Assembly: GCF_001514145.1 (NCBI RefSeq)
Contig: NZ_KQ948656.1
Span: 558,001-622,000 of the forward strand
DNA from: Streptomyces canus
GTDB taxonomy: Bacteria > Actinomycetota > Actinomycetes > Streptomycetales > Streptomycetaceae
Reading direction: 5' to 3'
Length of the DNA: 64,000 bases
The translations under genes and the position numbers were made by a program. Positions 34,438 to 43,174 of the stretch are shown in pieces. The notes under the pieces were generated by a model, which was not told the origin of the DNA, did no database searches, and saw only the letters and a list, made by a program, of their open reading frames with translations. Each line of letters starts with the position of its first letter. Position 1 is the first letter of the stretch.

Positions 34438-36129
34438 ATGCGCCCCGGTCCCTACGAGCGCCATCGCGAGCTGCTGCAGAGCGTCGTCCGTGCGATCGCC
34501 GCCGGTGAGTGCCGTCGCCCCTTCACCGAGGCGACCGGCCAGGACGCGGCCGACGCGGGCATGAGGTCGACCCGCACCGCGGGGAAGGTGTTCCACTCAC
34601 TGCTGGGGCGGCCGTTCGAGCTGGGGCAGCCCGGTGAACTCGGCCGTGTGCGCACGGAGTCGTCCCCGTACGGCCTCGCCCCGCCGATCGACTACCCGCG
34701 CTGCGATCCCGCGGAGCTGGTCGCGGCGGCCGGGCACGCGGCGGCCGGCTGGCGGGCCGCCGGACCGTACCAGCGCGCCGGGCTCGCCGTGGAGATCCTG
34801 CGCCGGCTCAACACCCGCAGCCACGAACTGGCCCTCGCGGTACATCACACCACCGGCCAGCCACTCCAGGGAGCCTTCCGCGCCGCCGGGCCACGCGCTC
34901 AGGACCGTGCCCTGGAGGCGGTGGCCCAGGCCTTCGCCGAATCGGAACGCGTCCCGGCCGACCTGCACTGGAAGAGTTCCGAAAGGGGCGGGCGACCACT
35001 GCAGGGCACCTGCACTCTGGTGCCCCGCGGGGTGTCGCTGCTCGTGGGCTGTCCCGACTTCCCGCTCTGGAACGGGTATCCGGGCCTGTTCGCCAGCCTG
35101 GTGACCGGCAACCCGGTCGTCGTGGCTCCGCACCCGCGCTCCGTGCTGCCGCTGGCGATCACGGTGCGGGTCGCCCGGCAGGTGCTGGCGGAGGCCGGTC
35201 ACTCCCCCGACCTCGTGACCCTGGCGGTGGCGGAACCGGAACGGCAGGTGCACCGGCGTCTGGCCACGGACCCGGCGGTGCGGATCGTCGACTACACGGG
35301 CCCCGCGCGGTTCGCCGACTGGCTGGAGCAACACGCCCGCCAGGCCGTCGTGTTCGCCAACCGGACCGGACTGAACACCGTGGTCGTGGACTCGACCGAC
35401 GACTACCGGCGCCTGGTCCGAGGTCTCGCCCTCGCCTCGTGCCGGTGCAACGGGACGGTGCGCACCACGCCACAGAACATCCTGGTTCCGGAGCGGGGCT
35501 TCACCACCGACGAGGGGCACAAGACGCTGCGGGACCTCGGGGCCGACCTCGGCGACGCCGTCGACCGGCTGCTCGGCCATCCCGCCCGCGCGGCAAGGGC
35601 GTTGGGCGCGATCACCGCCGACGAGGTACGCGGCGCCCTGACGGATGCCGCACGGTACGGGCCGGTCCTGCACGCCTCCGGTCCCGTGACCCATCCCGAC
35701 CACCCTTACGCCGACCTGCGCAGCCCGCTGCTGGTGCGGCTGCGCGCCTCCGACGAACGCGTCTACACCCGCGAGTGGCCCGGGCCCGTCTCCTTCCTGG
35801 TGGGCACCGAGTCGACCTCGCACAGCCTCGCGCTCCTGCGCCGTACCGTGGCGCGGCACGGAGCGCTGTACACCTCGGTGCACTCCACCGACCCGCTGGT
35901 GCTGGCGGCGGCCGGGACCGCGGCACTGGACGCCGGCGTGCATCTGGTGGAGAACCTGGACGACCTGCCCGCCGACCCGTCCTCGGCCCTCGCCGAACTG
36001 CCGGGATCCGGAGTCAACTTCGTCACCGGCCGGTTCCGCGTGGTGCGCTCTCGGCGGCACGCACCGCCGTCGGCTCCCGTCCCCGCACCGACCCGGCTCG
36101 AGGTCGACGCCGCGCTGGCCGACGTATGA
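34438..36129 (+). CDS. PaaN-like aldehyde dehydrogenase homologue lacking the catalytic Cys
   Basis: 563-aa paralogue of the PaaN at 40297, collinear over its length: HHTTGQPLQGAFRAAGPRAQDRALEAV, FPLWNGYPGLFASLVTGNPVVVAPHPR, LNTVVVDSTDDY, TTPQNILVPERGF. At residue 342 the nucleophilic Cys of PaaN (GQMCTTPQN) is replaced by Arg (GTVRTTPQN), although two unrelated cysteines occur just before it. It therefore should not act as an aldehyde dehydrogenase; a scaffold, regulatory or altered (non-oxidative) role is possible. The reading frame is intact and codon use normal, so it is maintained. It follows the aminotransferase by 5 bases, in one operon. Confidence 0.85.
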   Translation: MRPGPYERHRELLQSVVRAIAAGECRRPFTEATGQDAADAGMRSTRTAGKVFHSLLGRPFELGQPGELGRVRTESSPYGLAPPIDYPRCDPAELVAAAGHAAAGWRAAGPYQRAGLAVEILRRLNTRSHELALAVHHTTGQPLQGAFRAAGPRAQDRALEAVAQAFAESERVPADLHWKSSERGGRPLQGTCTLVPRGVSLLVGCPDFPLWNGYPGLFASLVTGNPVVVAPHPRSVLPLAITVRVARQVLAEAGHSPDLVTLAVAEPERQVHRRLATDPAVRIVDYTGPARFADWLEQHARQAVVFANRTGLNTVVVDSTDDYRRLVRGLALASCRCNGTVRTTPQNILVPERGFTTDEGHKTLRDLGADLGDAVDRLLGHPARAARALGAITADEVRGALTDAARYGPVLHASGPVTHPDHPYADLRSPLLVRLRASDERVYTREWPGPVSFLVGTESTSHSLALLRRTVARHGALYTSVHSTDPLVLAAAGTAALDAGVHLVENLDDLPADPSSALAELPGSGVNFVTGRFRVVRSRRHAPPSAPVPAPTRLEVDAALADV

Positions 36130-36140
36130 CGCGCAGGTCC

Positions 36141-36641
36141 TCAGTGCGTCCAGGTGGCGCCGCGCCCCCGCACCTCGTCGAAGACGAGCCAGGTGCGGGT
36201 GGAGCGCACTCCGGGGATCCCCTGGATCTTCTCCAGCACCACCTGGCGCAGCACGAGGTTGTCCGGGGCGCGGACGAGCACCAGGACGTCGAAGTCGCCG
36301 GTGACGAGGGCGACATGCTCCACGTACGGGATCTCGCGCAGCTCGCGCGAGATGTCGCGCCAGGCGTTCTGCTCGATGCTCATCGTCACGTAGGCGCTCG
36401 TGCCCAGGCCCGCCCGCTGGGCATTGAGCTGTGCGGTGAAGCCCGTGATGACGTCCTCGGCCACGAGCCGGCCGATGCGGGTGTAGGCGTTGGCCCGGGA
36501 GATGTGCACCTGCTCGGCGAGGGCGCGGACCGAGATCCGACCGTCCTCGAGGAGCCGGCTCAGGATCTGCCGGTCGATGTCGTCGAGCGGGACGGCAGTT
36601 CGTCCGGCCACTGCACCCGGCAGCGAGTTTTCCTCGGACAC
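36141..36641 (-). CDS. Lrp/AsnC-family regulator (BkdR-like)
   Basis: 166-aa feast/famine regulator: IDRQILSRLLEDGRISVRALAEQVHISRANAYTRIGRLV forms the HTH, and a RAM effector domain follows (VTMSIEQNAWRDI, HVALVTGDFDVLVLVRAPD). It is divergent from the E1alpha gene, the position of bkdR relative to branched-chain 2-oxoacid dehydrogenase genes in other bacteria, so it probably controls that operon in response to an amino acid. I chose GTG 36641, which has GGGAGG upstream, over ATG 36659. It converges on the PaaN-like gene, 11 bases apart. Confidence 0.88.
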   Translation of the reverse strand: MSEENSLPGAVAGRTAVPLDDIDRQILSRLLEDGRISVRALAEQVHISRANAYTRIGRLVAEDVITGFTAQLNAQRAGLGTSAYVTMSIEQNAWRDISRELREIPYVEHVALVTGDFDVLVLVRAPDNLVLRQVVLEKIQGIPGVRSTRTWLVFDEVRGRGATWTH

Positions 36642-36761
36642 TTTGTCCTCCCAGACCATCGGGTTCGGCAGTTCATCGCCGATCCGGCCGAGCTATTGAA
36701 CACATATTCATCAGTGGCCACCATTCTCCTGTCAAGTGTCCAGAGAAAGCGAGTGCCCTCC
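36642..36761. promoter_or_regulatory. Divergent control region of the Lrp and dehydrogenase genes
   Basis: 120 bases, AT-richer in the middle (TATTGAACACATATTCATCAG near 36695-36715), as expected of an Lrp-type binding region. The leader of E1alpha carries an AGAGAAAG sequence upstream of ATG 36762, a weak ribosome site. No perfect palindrome was seen. Confidence 0.45.
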
Positions 36762-37883
36762 ATGTCCGTGAAGAGCCTCCGCCAGACGGTCCAGGGTCTC
36801 CTGCCGTCCCTGACGCCGGTGCGGTTCGTGGCCGAGGACGGCACACCGGTCGCCAGGCCGCCGGCCGACTACACCGAGCCTCCCGTCGAGGCCCTGCTCG
36901 AGGCCTGGCGGCAGATGGTCCTGGGCCGCCGGTTCGACACCCAGGCGACCGCGCTCACCAAGCAGGGCCGCCTGGCCGTCTACCCGTCCAGCCGTGGTCA
37001 GGAGGCGTGCCAGATCGGCGCCGTACTCGCCCTGCGCCCCGACGACTGGCTGTTCCCGACCTACCGCGACTCCGTCGCCCTGGTGACCCGCGGCATCGAC
37101 CCCGTCGAGGTGCTCACGCTGCTGCGCGGCGACTGGCACTGCGGCTACGACCCCGCCGCGACCCGTACCGCCCCCCAGTGCACCCCGCTGGCCACCCAGG
37201 TGCTGCACGCGACCGGCATGGCCGAGTCCCTGCGCCGCAAGGGCGGGGACGGTGTGGCGATGGCGCTCGTCGGGGACGGGGCGACCAGCGAGGGCGACTT
37301 CCACGAGGCGCTGAACTTCGCCGCCGTCTTCCGCGCCCCGGTCGTCTTCTTCGTGCAGAACAACAAGTACGCGATCTCGGTGCCGCTGGCCCGGCAGACC
37401 GCGGCGCCCGCCCTGGCGTACAAGGGCATCGGCTACGGGGTGCGCTCCGAGCAGGTCGACGGCAACGACCTGGTCGCGGTGCTGGCGGTGCTGACCGCGG
37501 CCGTGGAGCATGCCCGGGCGGGCCACGGTCCCGTCCTGGTCGAGGCGCACACGTACCGCATGGACGCGCACACCAATGCCGACGACGCCACCCGCTACCG
37601 GGAGGACGACGAGGTCGAGCAGTGGCGGTCCGCCGACCCCGTCGACCGGCTGGAGGCGTACCTGCGCTCGCGCGGCGCGCTCACCGACGAGGACGTGGCG
37701 GGGCTGCGGGAGGAGGCCGAGGAGCTGGCGGCGCGGGTGCGCGCCGGCATGAACGCGGACTCCGTGCTCGACCCGCTGGAGCTGTTCGACCACGTCTACG
37801 CCGAGCCGACTCCTCAACTGCGCGAGCAGCGAGCCCAGTTGGCGGCCGAACTCGCCGACACCACCCAGGCACAGGAGGACTGA
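36762..37883 (+). CDS. Branched-chain-type 2-oxoacid dehydrogenase E1 alpha subunit
   Basis: 373-aa thiamine diphosphate-binding subunit that, with E1beta, decarboxylates a 2-oxo acid and reductively acylates the lipoyl group of E2. The ThDP motif GDGATSEGDFHEALNFAAVF ... NN begins near residue 172; GRLAVYPSSRGQEACQIGA and FPTYRDSVALVTRG are typical E1alpha signatures, and TYRMDAHTNADDATRYR contains the phosphorylation-loop region. Six bases separate it from E1beta. The context, between a Pat-like aminotransferase and paa genes, points to phenylpyruvate (giving phenylacetyl-CoA) as substrate; branched-chain 2-oxo acids are the alternative. Confidence 0.92.
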   Translation: MSVKSLRQTVQGLLPSLTPVRFVAEDGTPVARPPADYTEPPVEALLEAWRQMVLGRRFDTQATALTKQGRLAVYPSSRGQEACQIGAVLALRPDDWLFPTYRDSVALVTRGIDPVEVLTLLRGDWHCGYDPAATRTAPQCTPLATQVLHATGMAESLRRKGGDGVAMALVGDGATSEGDFHEALNFAAVFRAPVVFFVQNNKYAISVPLARQTAAPALAYKGIGYGVRSEQVDGNDLVAVLAVLTAAVEHARAGHGPVLVEAHTYRMDAHTNADDATRYREDDEVEQWRSADPVDRLEAYLRSRGALTDEDVAGLREEAEELAARVRAGMNADSVLDPLELFDHVYAEPTPQLREQRAQLAAELADTTQAQED

Positions 37884-37888
37884 CGACC

Positions 37889-38908
37889 ATGGCCAAGGTC
37901 ACGATGGCGCAGGCGCTCAACACCGCCCTGCGCGACGCGCTGCGCGAGGACGAACGGGTCCTCGTCTTCGGCGAGGACGTCGGTCCGCTCGGCGGGGTCT
38001 TCCGCATCACCGACGGGCTGACCCGCGATTTCGGTGAGCAGCGCTGCTTCGACACCCCGCTCGCGGAGGCCGGCATCGTCGGGCTGGCGGTCGGCATGGC
38101 GATGGGCGGCTTCCGGCCCGTGGTGGAGATGCAGTTCGACGCGTTCGCCTACCCGGCGTTCGAGCAGATCGCCTCGCACGTCGCCAAGACGCGCAACCGC
38201 ACCCGCGGACGGATCGGCCTGCCGATGGTGATCCGCATCCCCTACGCCGGCGGGATCGGCGGGGTCGAGCACCACTGCGACTCCAGCGAGGCCTACTACG
38301 CGCACACCCCCGGCCTCAAGGTCGTCACCCCGGCCACGGCCGAGGACGCGTACTGGCTGCTGCGGGACGCGGTGGCGGACCCCGACCCGGTGGTGTTCCT
38401 CGAGCCGAAGAAGCTGTACTGGTCGCGCGAGGACACCGACCTTCACACCCGCGGGGCGCTGCCGTTCGGGCGGGCGGCGATCCGGCGGGCGGGACGTGAC
38501 GCCACCGTCGTCGCCTACGGCCCCTCGGTCCCGGTCGCCCTGGCCGCCGCCGAGGCCGCCGCGGCGGACGGGATCGAGCTGGAGGTGGTGGACCTGCGGA
38601 CGCTGGTGCCCTTCGACGACGAGACGGTCACGGAGTCGGTCCGCAGGACGGGGCGTTGTGTGGTCGTGCAGGAGGCCCAGGGCTTCGCCGGAGTCGGCGC
38701 GGAGATCGCGGCGCGCGTGCAGGAGCGCTGCTTCCACTCGCTCGCGGCTCCCGTGCTGCGGGTGGCCGGATTCGACATCCCCTATCCGCCGCCGAAGCTG
38801 GAGCACGCGCACCTGCCCGGCGTCGACCGCGTCCTCGACGCCGTCGACCGCCTGCAGTTCGCCGACGAGCCCGACACCCGGCACCTGGTGAAGGGGGCGG
38901 TCGCATGA
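37889..38908 (+). CDS. Branched-chain-type 2-oxoacid dehydrogenase E1 beta subunit
   Basis: 339-aa E1beta. It opens MAKVTMAQALNTALRDALREDERVLVFGEDVG and includes RCFDTPLAEAGIVGLAVGMAMGG, FEQIASHVAK and GGIGGVEHHCDSSEAYYAHTPGLKVV. VDLRTLVPFD and PYPPPKLEHAHLPG lie near the C-terminus. It completes the ThDP active site with E1alpha at the tetramer interface. GAGGAC-type site upstream; its stop overlaps the E2 start (ATGA), so the three subunits are made in step. Confidence 0.93.
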   Translation: MAKVTMAQALNTALRDALREDERVLVFGEDVGPLGGVFRITDGLTRDFGEQRCFDTPLAEAGIVGLAVGMAMGGFRPVVEMQFDAFAYPAFEQIASHVAKTRNRTRGRIGLPMVIRIPYAGGIGGVEHHCDSSEAYYAHTPGLKVVTPATAEDAYWLLRDAVADPDPVVFLEPKKLYWSREDTDLHTRGALPFGRAAIRRAGRDATVVAYGPSVPVALAAAEAAAADGIELEVVDLRTLVPFDDETVTESVRRTGRCVVVQEAQGFAGVGAEIAARVQERCFHSLAAPVLRVAGFDIPYPPPKLEHAHLPGVDRVLDAVDRLQFADEPDTRHLVKGAVA

Positions 38909-40215
38909 CCACCGCGACGCTGGACGAGCAGGTGTTCCGGCTGCCCGACCTCGGCGAAGGACTGACCGACGCCGAGATCGTCGAGTGGAAGGTCGCCGTC
39001 GGCGACACCGTGACGATCGACCAGGTCGTGGTCGAGGTGGAGACCGCCAAGGCCGCGGTCGAGGTGCCGGTGCCCTACGCGGGCACGGTGCTGCGCCTGC
39101 ACGCGGAGGCGGGAACACCGCTGGGCGTGGGCGAACCGCTGATCACGGTGGGAGCGGCGGCGCCCGCTGCCCCGGTACCAGCCGTCCCGGACACCGCCGC
39201 CGAGCGGTACCGCGAGGAGGAACAGGCCGGTTCGGGCAACGTCCTGATCGGCTACGGCACCGGGCACGAGCCCGCGCCGCGCCGTCGCCGCCGACGTACG
39301 GCGGCCGCGCCTCAGGCGCCCGCACCCGCGCCGGTCACACAGGCGCATGCTCCCCGCGTCGTCTCGCCGCTGGTCCGGCGGCTGGCCCGGGACCACGGGA
39401 TCGACCTCGCCGAGCTGGCACCTTCGGGTCCGGCCGGGGTCGTCCTGCGGCGGGACGTGGAACAGGCCGTCGCCCGACAGGCACCGGCCTCGACCGAACC
39501 CGCCCCGGCCCCAGCCTCCGACGGCCCGGTCCGCATCCCCCTGCGCGGCATCCGCAAAGCGGTCGCGGACAAGCTCACGCGCAGCCGGACCGAGATCCCC
39601 GACGCCACCACCTGGGTCGACGTGGACGCCACCGGCCTGCTCCAGGCCAAGAGGGCGCTGGAGGCCGCCGAACCGGGCCGCCGTATCGGGTTGCTGGCGC
39701 TGTTCGCCCGTATCTGTGTGGCCGGTCTGCGCCGCTACCCCGAGCTCAACTCGACCGTCGACACCGAGCGCCGGGAGATCGTGCGCTTCGACGAGGTGCA
39801 CCTGGGCTTCGCCGCCCAGACCGACCGCGGCCTCGTCGTCCCCGTCGTCCGCGACGCCCACCGGCTGACGACTGTCCAACTGGCGGCGGAACTCGCCCGG
39901 TTGACGGAGCTGGCCCGGACCGGCAGCCTCCCGCCCGACCGGCTGACGGGGGGCACGTTCACCCTCAACAACTACGGCGTGTTCGGCGTCGACGGCTCCA
40001 CGCCCATCATCAACCACCCCGAGGCGGCGCTCCTCGGTGTGGGCCGCATAGTCGACAAACCCTGGGTGGTGGACGGTGAGTTGACCGTCCGCAAGGTCAC
40101 ACAGCTGTCGTTCAGCTTCGACCACCGGGTCTGCGACGGCGGCACGGCCGGCGGCTTCCTGCGCTTCGTGGCCGACTGCGTGGAACGCCCGGCGGTCCTG
40201 CTCGCCGACATCTGA
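38905..40215 (+). CDS. 2-oxoacid dehydrogenase E2 (dihydrolipoyl acyltransferase)
   Basis: 436-aa core acyltransferase moving the acyl group from lipoyl to CoA. One lipoyl domain (residues 8-83, VEVETAKAAVE with the lipoylated Lys near 49), an Ala/Pro linker, a peripheral subunit-binding domain (VSPLVRRLARDHGIDLAELAPSGPAG, about 150-190) and the catalytic domain with SFDHRVCDGGTA (His near 407) are in order. Its single lipoyl domain and architecture fit BCKDH-type E2. E3 (dihydrolipoamide dehydrogenase) is not encoded here and is presumably shared with the other complexes. An 81-base gap then precedes paaN. Confidence 0.93.
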   Translation: MTTATLDEQVFRLPDLGEGLTDAEIVEWKVAVGDTVTIDQVVVEVETAKAAVEVPVPYAGTVLRLHAEAGTPLGVGEPLITVGAAAPAAPVPAVPDTAAERYREEEQAGSGNVLIGYGTGHEPAPRRRRRRTAAAPQAPAPAPVTQAHAPRVVSPLVRRLARDHGIDLAELAPSGPAGVVLRRDVEQAVARQAPASTEPAPAPASDGPVRIPLRGIRKAVADKLTRSRTEIPDATTWVDVDATGLLQAKRALEAAEPGRRIGLLALFARICVAGLRRYPELNSTVDTERREIVRFDEVHLGFAAQTDRGLVVPVVRDAHRLTTVQLAAELARLTELARTGSLPPDRLTGGTFTLNNYGVFGVDGSTPIINHPEAALLGVGRIVDKPWVVDGELTVRKVTQLSFSFDHRVCDGGTAGGFLRFVADCVERPAVLLADI

Positions 40216-40272
40216 CCCACCACCCTCTTCTTCACCGCCCTCATACCTGGGCGCACTCCACCCATCCACCGA

Positions 40273-40284
40273 CCGAACGTTCGG
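40273..40284. promoter_or_regulatory. Palindrome CCGAACGTTCGG before paaN, candidate TetR-type (PaaR-like) operator
   Basis: A perfect 12-bp palindrome within ACCGACCGAACGTTCGG, 12 bases before the paaN ATG. TetR-type regulators of phenylacetate operons use similar ACCGA-type palindromes. No TetR gene is adjacent, so the regulator would be encoded elsewhere. It marks paaN as a probable start of a separate transcript from the dehydrogenase genes. Confidence 0.5.
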
Positions 40285-40296
40285 CCTGGAGTCTTG

Positions 40297-42003
40297 ATGT
40301 CATCGACCTTCTACGCCCGCCACGCGGACCTGCTCGAACAGGCCGTGGCCCGCACCACCGACCGCGGTTACTGGACGCCGTATCCGGAAGTCCCCAGCGC
40401 CTCGGTGTACGGGGCCGGAGCGCCGGAGTCGGGCGAGGCGGCCTTCCGCGCCCTCCTCGACCGTCCGTTCCCGCTCGACGGGCACCCCACCACCGGCACC
40501 GTGCCCGCCACCGAAGTGTCGCCGTACGGCTTCCCCCTCGGCATCAGCTATCCGCATCTGGCGCCCGAGGCCGCCGTGGCGACAGCCAAGTCCGCTGCCC
40601 CGGCGTGGCGTTCGGCGAGTCCCGACGTCCGGGCCGGCGTGGCGGCCGAGATCCTGGCCCGCCTCAACGCGGCGAGCTTCGAGATCGCGCACGCCGTCCA
40701 GCACACCACCGGCCAGCCCTTCGTGATGGCCTTCCAGGCGGGCGGCCCGCACGCCCAGGACCGCGGCCTCGAAGCGGTGGCGTACGCCTGGGAGGCGCAG
40801 CGGCGCCATCCGGCCACCGCGCGCTGGAGCAAGCCCCGGCGGCGCGGCGGACCGCTGGTGATGGAGAAGACGTTCACCCCGGTCGGCCGTGGTGTGGCCG
40901 TGCTCATCGCCTGCAACACCTTCCCCACCTGGAACGGCTACCCGGGACTCTTCGCGAGCCTGGTCACCGGCAACCCGGTGATCGTCAAGCCGCACCGGCG
41001 GGCCGTGCTGCCGCTGGCGATCACCGTGCGGATCGCCCGTGAGGTGCTGGCGGAGGCCGGTTTCGACCCGGACGTGGTGCTGCTGGCCGCCTCGGGGCCC
41101 GAGGAGCGCACCGCTCCCGCCCTGGCCACCCACCCCGATGTGCGGATCGTGGACTTCACCGGCTCCAGCGAGTTCGGCGACTGGCTGGAGACCAACGCCC
41201 GCCAGGCCGCCGTGCACACGGAGAAGGCGGGACTCAACACCGTCGTCGTGGACTCCACGGACGACTACGCCGGGCTGCTGCGCAACCTCGCGTTCTCGCT
41301 GTCGCTCTACAGCGGGCAGATGTGCACCACCCCGCAGAACATCCTGGTGCCGCGCGAAGGGTTTCCCACCGACCAAGGGCCGCGTACGGCCGACGAGTTC
41401 GCCACCGATCTGGGCTCCGCGCTGGACGACCTGCTCGGCGACCCGGCCCGCGCCGTCGCCACCCTCGGCGCGATCGTGAACCCCGGAGTCCTCGCACGTC
41501 TGGAGGAGGCGGCGTCCCTGGGTCGTACCGGCCACCCCACGCGGGCCGTGACGCACCCCGACCACCCGGACGCCGTGGTCCGCACCCCGCTGGTGGCCCG
41601 GCTCGACGCCGAGGCGGACGAGAAGACCTACACGAGCGAGTGGTTCGGTCCGGTCTCCTTCGTCATCTCCACCGACGACACCGCGCACTCCCTGCGCGTC
41701 CTGCACGACACCGTACGGAGCCACGGCGCGCTCACCGCCTGCGTGTACGCGACCGGCGAGGACGTATTGGCGGCGGCGCGCGCGACGGCTCTGGAGGCGG
41801 GGGTGCACCTGTCGGAGAACCTGACCGCCGACGTGTTCCCCAACCAGTCCGCCGCCTTCAGCGACTTCCACGGCACGTCGGCCAACCCGGCGGCCAACGC
41901 GACCCTGACCGACCCGGCGTTCGTCACCGGCCGGTTCTCCGTCCTCCAGTCCCGCCGTCACGCACCCGACCAGGAGCACGAGGAGACCACCGATGGCCGA
42001 TGA
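40297..42003 (+). CDS. paaN: Phenylacetic acid degradation aldehyde dehydrogenase PaaN
   Basis: 568-aa member of the PaaN family, expected to oxidise the ring-opened semialdehyde (3-oxo-5,6-dehydrosuberyl-CoA semialdehyde). Motifs: VQHTTGQPFVMAFQAGGPHAQDRGLEAV, ACNTFPTWNGYPGLFASLVTGNPVIVKPHR (cofactor), LNTVVVDSTDDY, and SGQMCTTPQNILVP with nucleophilic Cys 343. Unlike E. coli PaaZ it has no MaoC-type hydratase domain, so ring-opening hydrolysis needs another protein. ATG 40297 follows TGGAG; it heads the paa operon and overlaps the thiolase gene by 11 bases. Confidence 0.9.
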   Translation: MSSTFYARHADLLEQAVARTTDRGYWTPYPEVPSASVYGAGAPESGEAAFRALLDRPFPLDGHPTTGTVPATEVSPYGFPLGISYPHLAPEAAVATAKSAAPAWRSASPDVRAGVAAEILARLNAASFEIAHAVQHTTGQPFVMAFQAGGPHAQDRGLEAVAYAWEAQRRHPATARWSKPRRRGGPLVMEKTFTPVGRGVAVLIACNTFPTWNGYPGLFASLVTGNPVIVKPHRRAVLPLAITVRIAREVLAEAGFDPDVVLLAASGPEERTAPALATHPDVRIVDFTGSSEFGDWLETNARQAAVHTEKAGLNTVVVDSTDDYAGLLRNLAFSLSLYSGQMCTTPQNILVPREGFPTDQGPRTADEFATDLGSALDDLLGDPARAVATLGAIVNPGVLARLEEAASLGRTGHPTRAVTHPDHPDAVVRTPLVARLDAEADEKTYTSEWFGPVSFVISTDDTAHSLRVLHDTVRSHGALTACVYATGEDVLAAARATALEAGVHLSENLTADVFPNQSAAFSDFHGTSANPAANATLTDPAFVTGRFSVLQSRRHAPDQEHEETTDGR

Positions 42004-43174
42004 GGTCTATCTGATCGACGGGGCCCGTGCCCCGCAGGGCCGTTACGGCGGGGCGCTGGCCTCCGTGCGCCCCGACGACCTGGCCGCGCTCGTCGTCGGC
42101 GAGGCGGTGCGACGCGCCGGGGCCCCGGCCGAGTCCGTGGACGAGGTGATCCTCGGCGCCGCGAACCAGGCCGGTGAGGACAACCGGGACGTCGCACGGA
42201 TGGCCGTACTGCTGGCGGGACTTCCGCACACCGTGCCCGGGTACACCGTCAACCGGCTGTGCGCCTCGGGGCTCACGGCCGTGGCGTCCGCCGCGCAGTC
42301 GATACGGGCGGGCGAGGCCGATCTGGTCGTGGCCGGCGGGGTCGAGTCGATGACCCGTGCGCCGTGGGTGATGGCCAAGCCGGGCACACCCTGGGCCCGG
42401 CCCGGCGACGTGCACGACACCTCGCTGGGCTGGCGCTTCACCAACCCGCGCTTCCCCGCGACGACGACCTTGTCGATGGGCGAGACCGCGGAGGAGGTCG
42501 CCGCCCTGGACGGCGTCAGCCGCCTGGAGGCGGACGCCTTCGCGCTGCGCAGCCACCGTAGGGCGGTGGCCGCACGCGCGGCGGGCCGCTTCGCGGCGGA
42601 GATCGTCCCGGTGCCGGTGGCGGACGGTGAGATGACCGAGGACGAAGGGCCGCGCCCGACCACCACGTTGGAGAAGCTGAGCAGCCTGCGCACCGTCTTC
42701 CGCCCGGACGGCATCGTCACGGCGGGCAACTCGTCGCCGCTGTCCGACGGGGCTGCCGCCCTGGTGGTGGCGAGCGGGGCGGCGGTGGAGCGCCACGGGC
42801 TGACTCCCCGGGCCCGGATCGTCACGGCCACCTCGGCCGGGGTCGAGCCGCACCTGATGGGGCTCGGCCCGGTGCCGGCCACCAACCGGGCCCTGCAGCG
42901 GGCGGGCTGGGCGGCAGAGGACCTCGACGCGATCGAACTCAACGAGGCCTTCGCCGCTCAGGCCCTCGCGGTCACGCACCGGCTGAAGCTCGACCCTGAC
43001 CGCGTCAACGCCGACGGCGGGGCCATCGCCCTCGGCCACCCCCTGGGCTGTTCCGGCGCCCGAATCCTGCTCACCCTGCTGGGCCGACTGGAACGGGAGG
43101 GCGGCCGACGGGGCCTGGCGACCCTCTGCGTCGGGGTCGGACAGGGCGTGGCCATGCTCGTGGAGCGCGTATGA
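41993..43174 (+). CDS. paaJ: Acetyl-CoA acyltransferase, 3-oxoadipyl-CoA thiolase type
   Basis: 393-aa degradative thiolase cleaving 3-oxoadipyl-CoA (and the dehydro-suberyl-CoA intermediate) to shorter acyl-CoA plus acetyl-CoA. NRLCASGLTAV holds the acylated Cys near residue 90; NEAFAAQALA and GHPLGCSGAR supply the catalytic His and second Cys. The size and MAKPGTPWARPGDVHDTSLGWRF insert match PaaJ/PcaF. Part of the paa operon, with its stop overlapping the next start by four bases. PcaF of a beta-ketoadipate pathway is the alternative label. Confidence 0.87.
   Translation: MADEVYLIDGARAPQGRYGGALASVRPDDLAALVVGEAVRRAGAPAESVDEVILGAANQAGEDNRDVARMAVLLAGLPHTVPGYTVNRLCASGLTAVASAAQSIRAGEADLVVAGGVESMTRAPWVMAKPGTPWARPGDVHDTSLGWRFTNPRFPATTTLSMGETAEEVAALDGVSRLEADAFALRSHRRAVAARAAGRFAAEIVPVPVADGEMTEDEGPRPTTTLEKLSSLRTVFRPDGIVTAGNSSPLSDGAAALVVASGAAVERHGLTPRARIVTATSAGVEPHLMGLGPVPATNRALQRAGWAAEDLDAIELNEAFAAQALAVTHRLKLDPDRVNADGGAIALGHPLGCSGARILLTLLGRLEREGGRRGLATLCVGVGQGVAMLVERV

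Noticed and set aside
35439..36761. Long N-terminal extension of the E1alpha frame
   Set aside because: It overlaps the PaaN-like and Lrp genes as shadow; E1alpha homology begins at ATG 36762.
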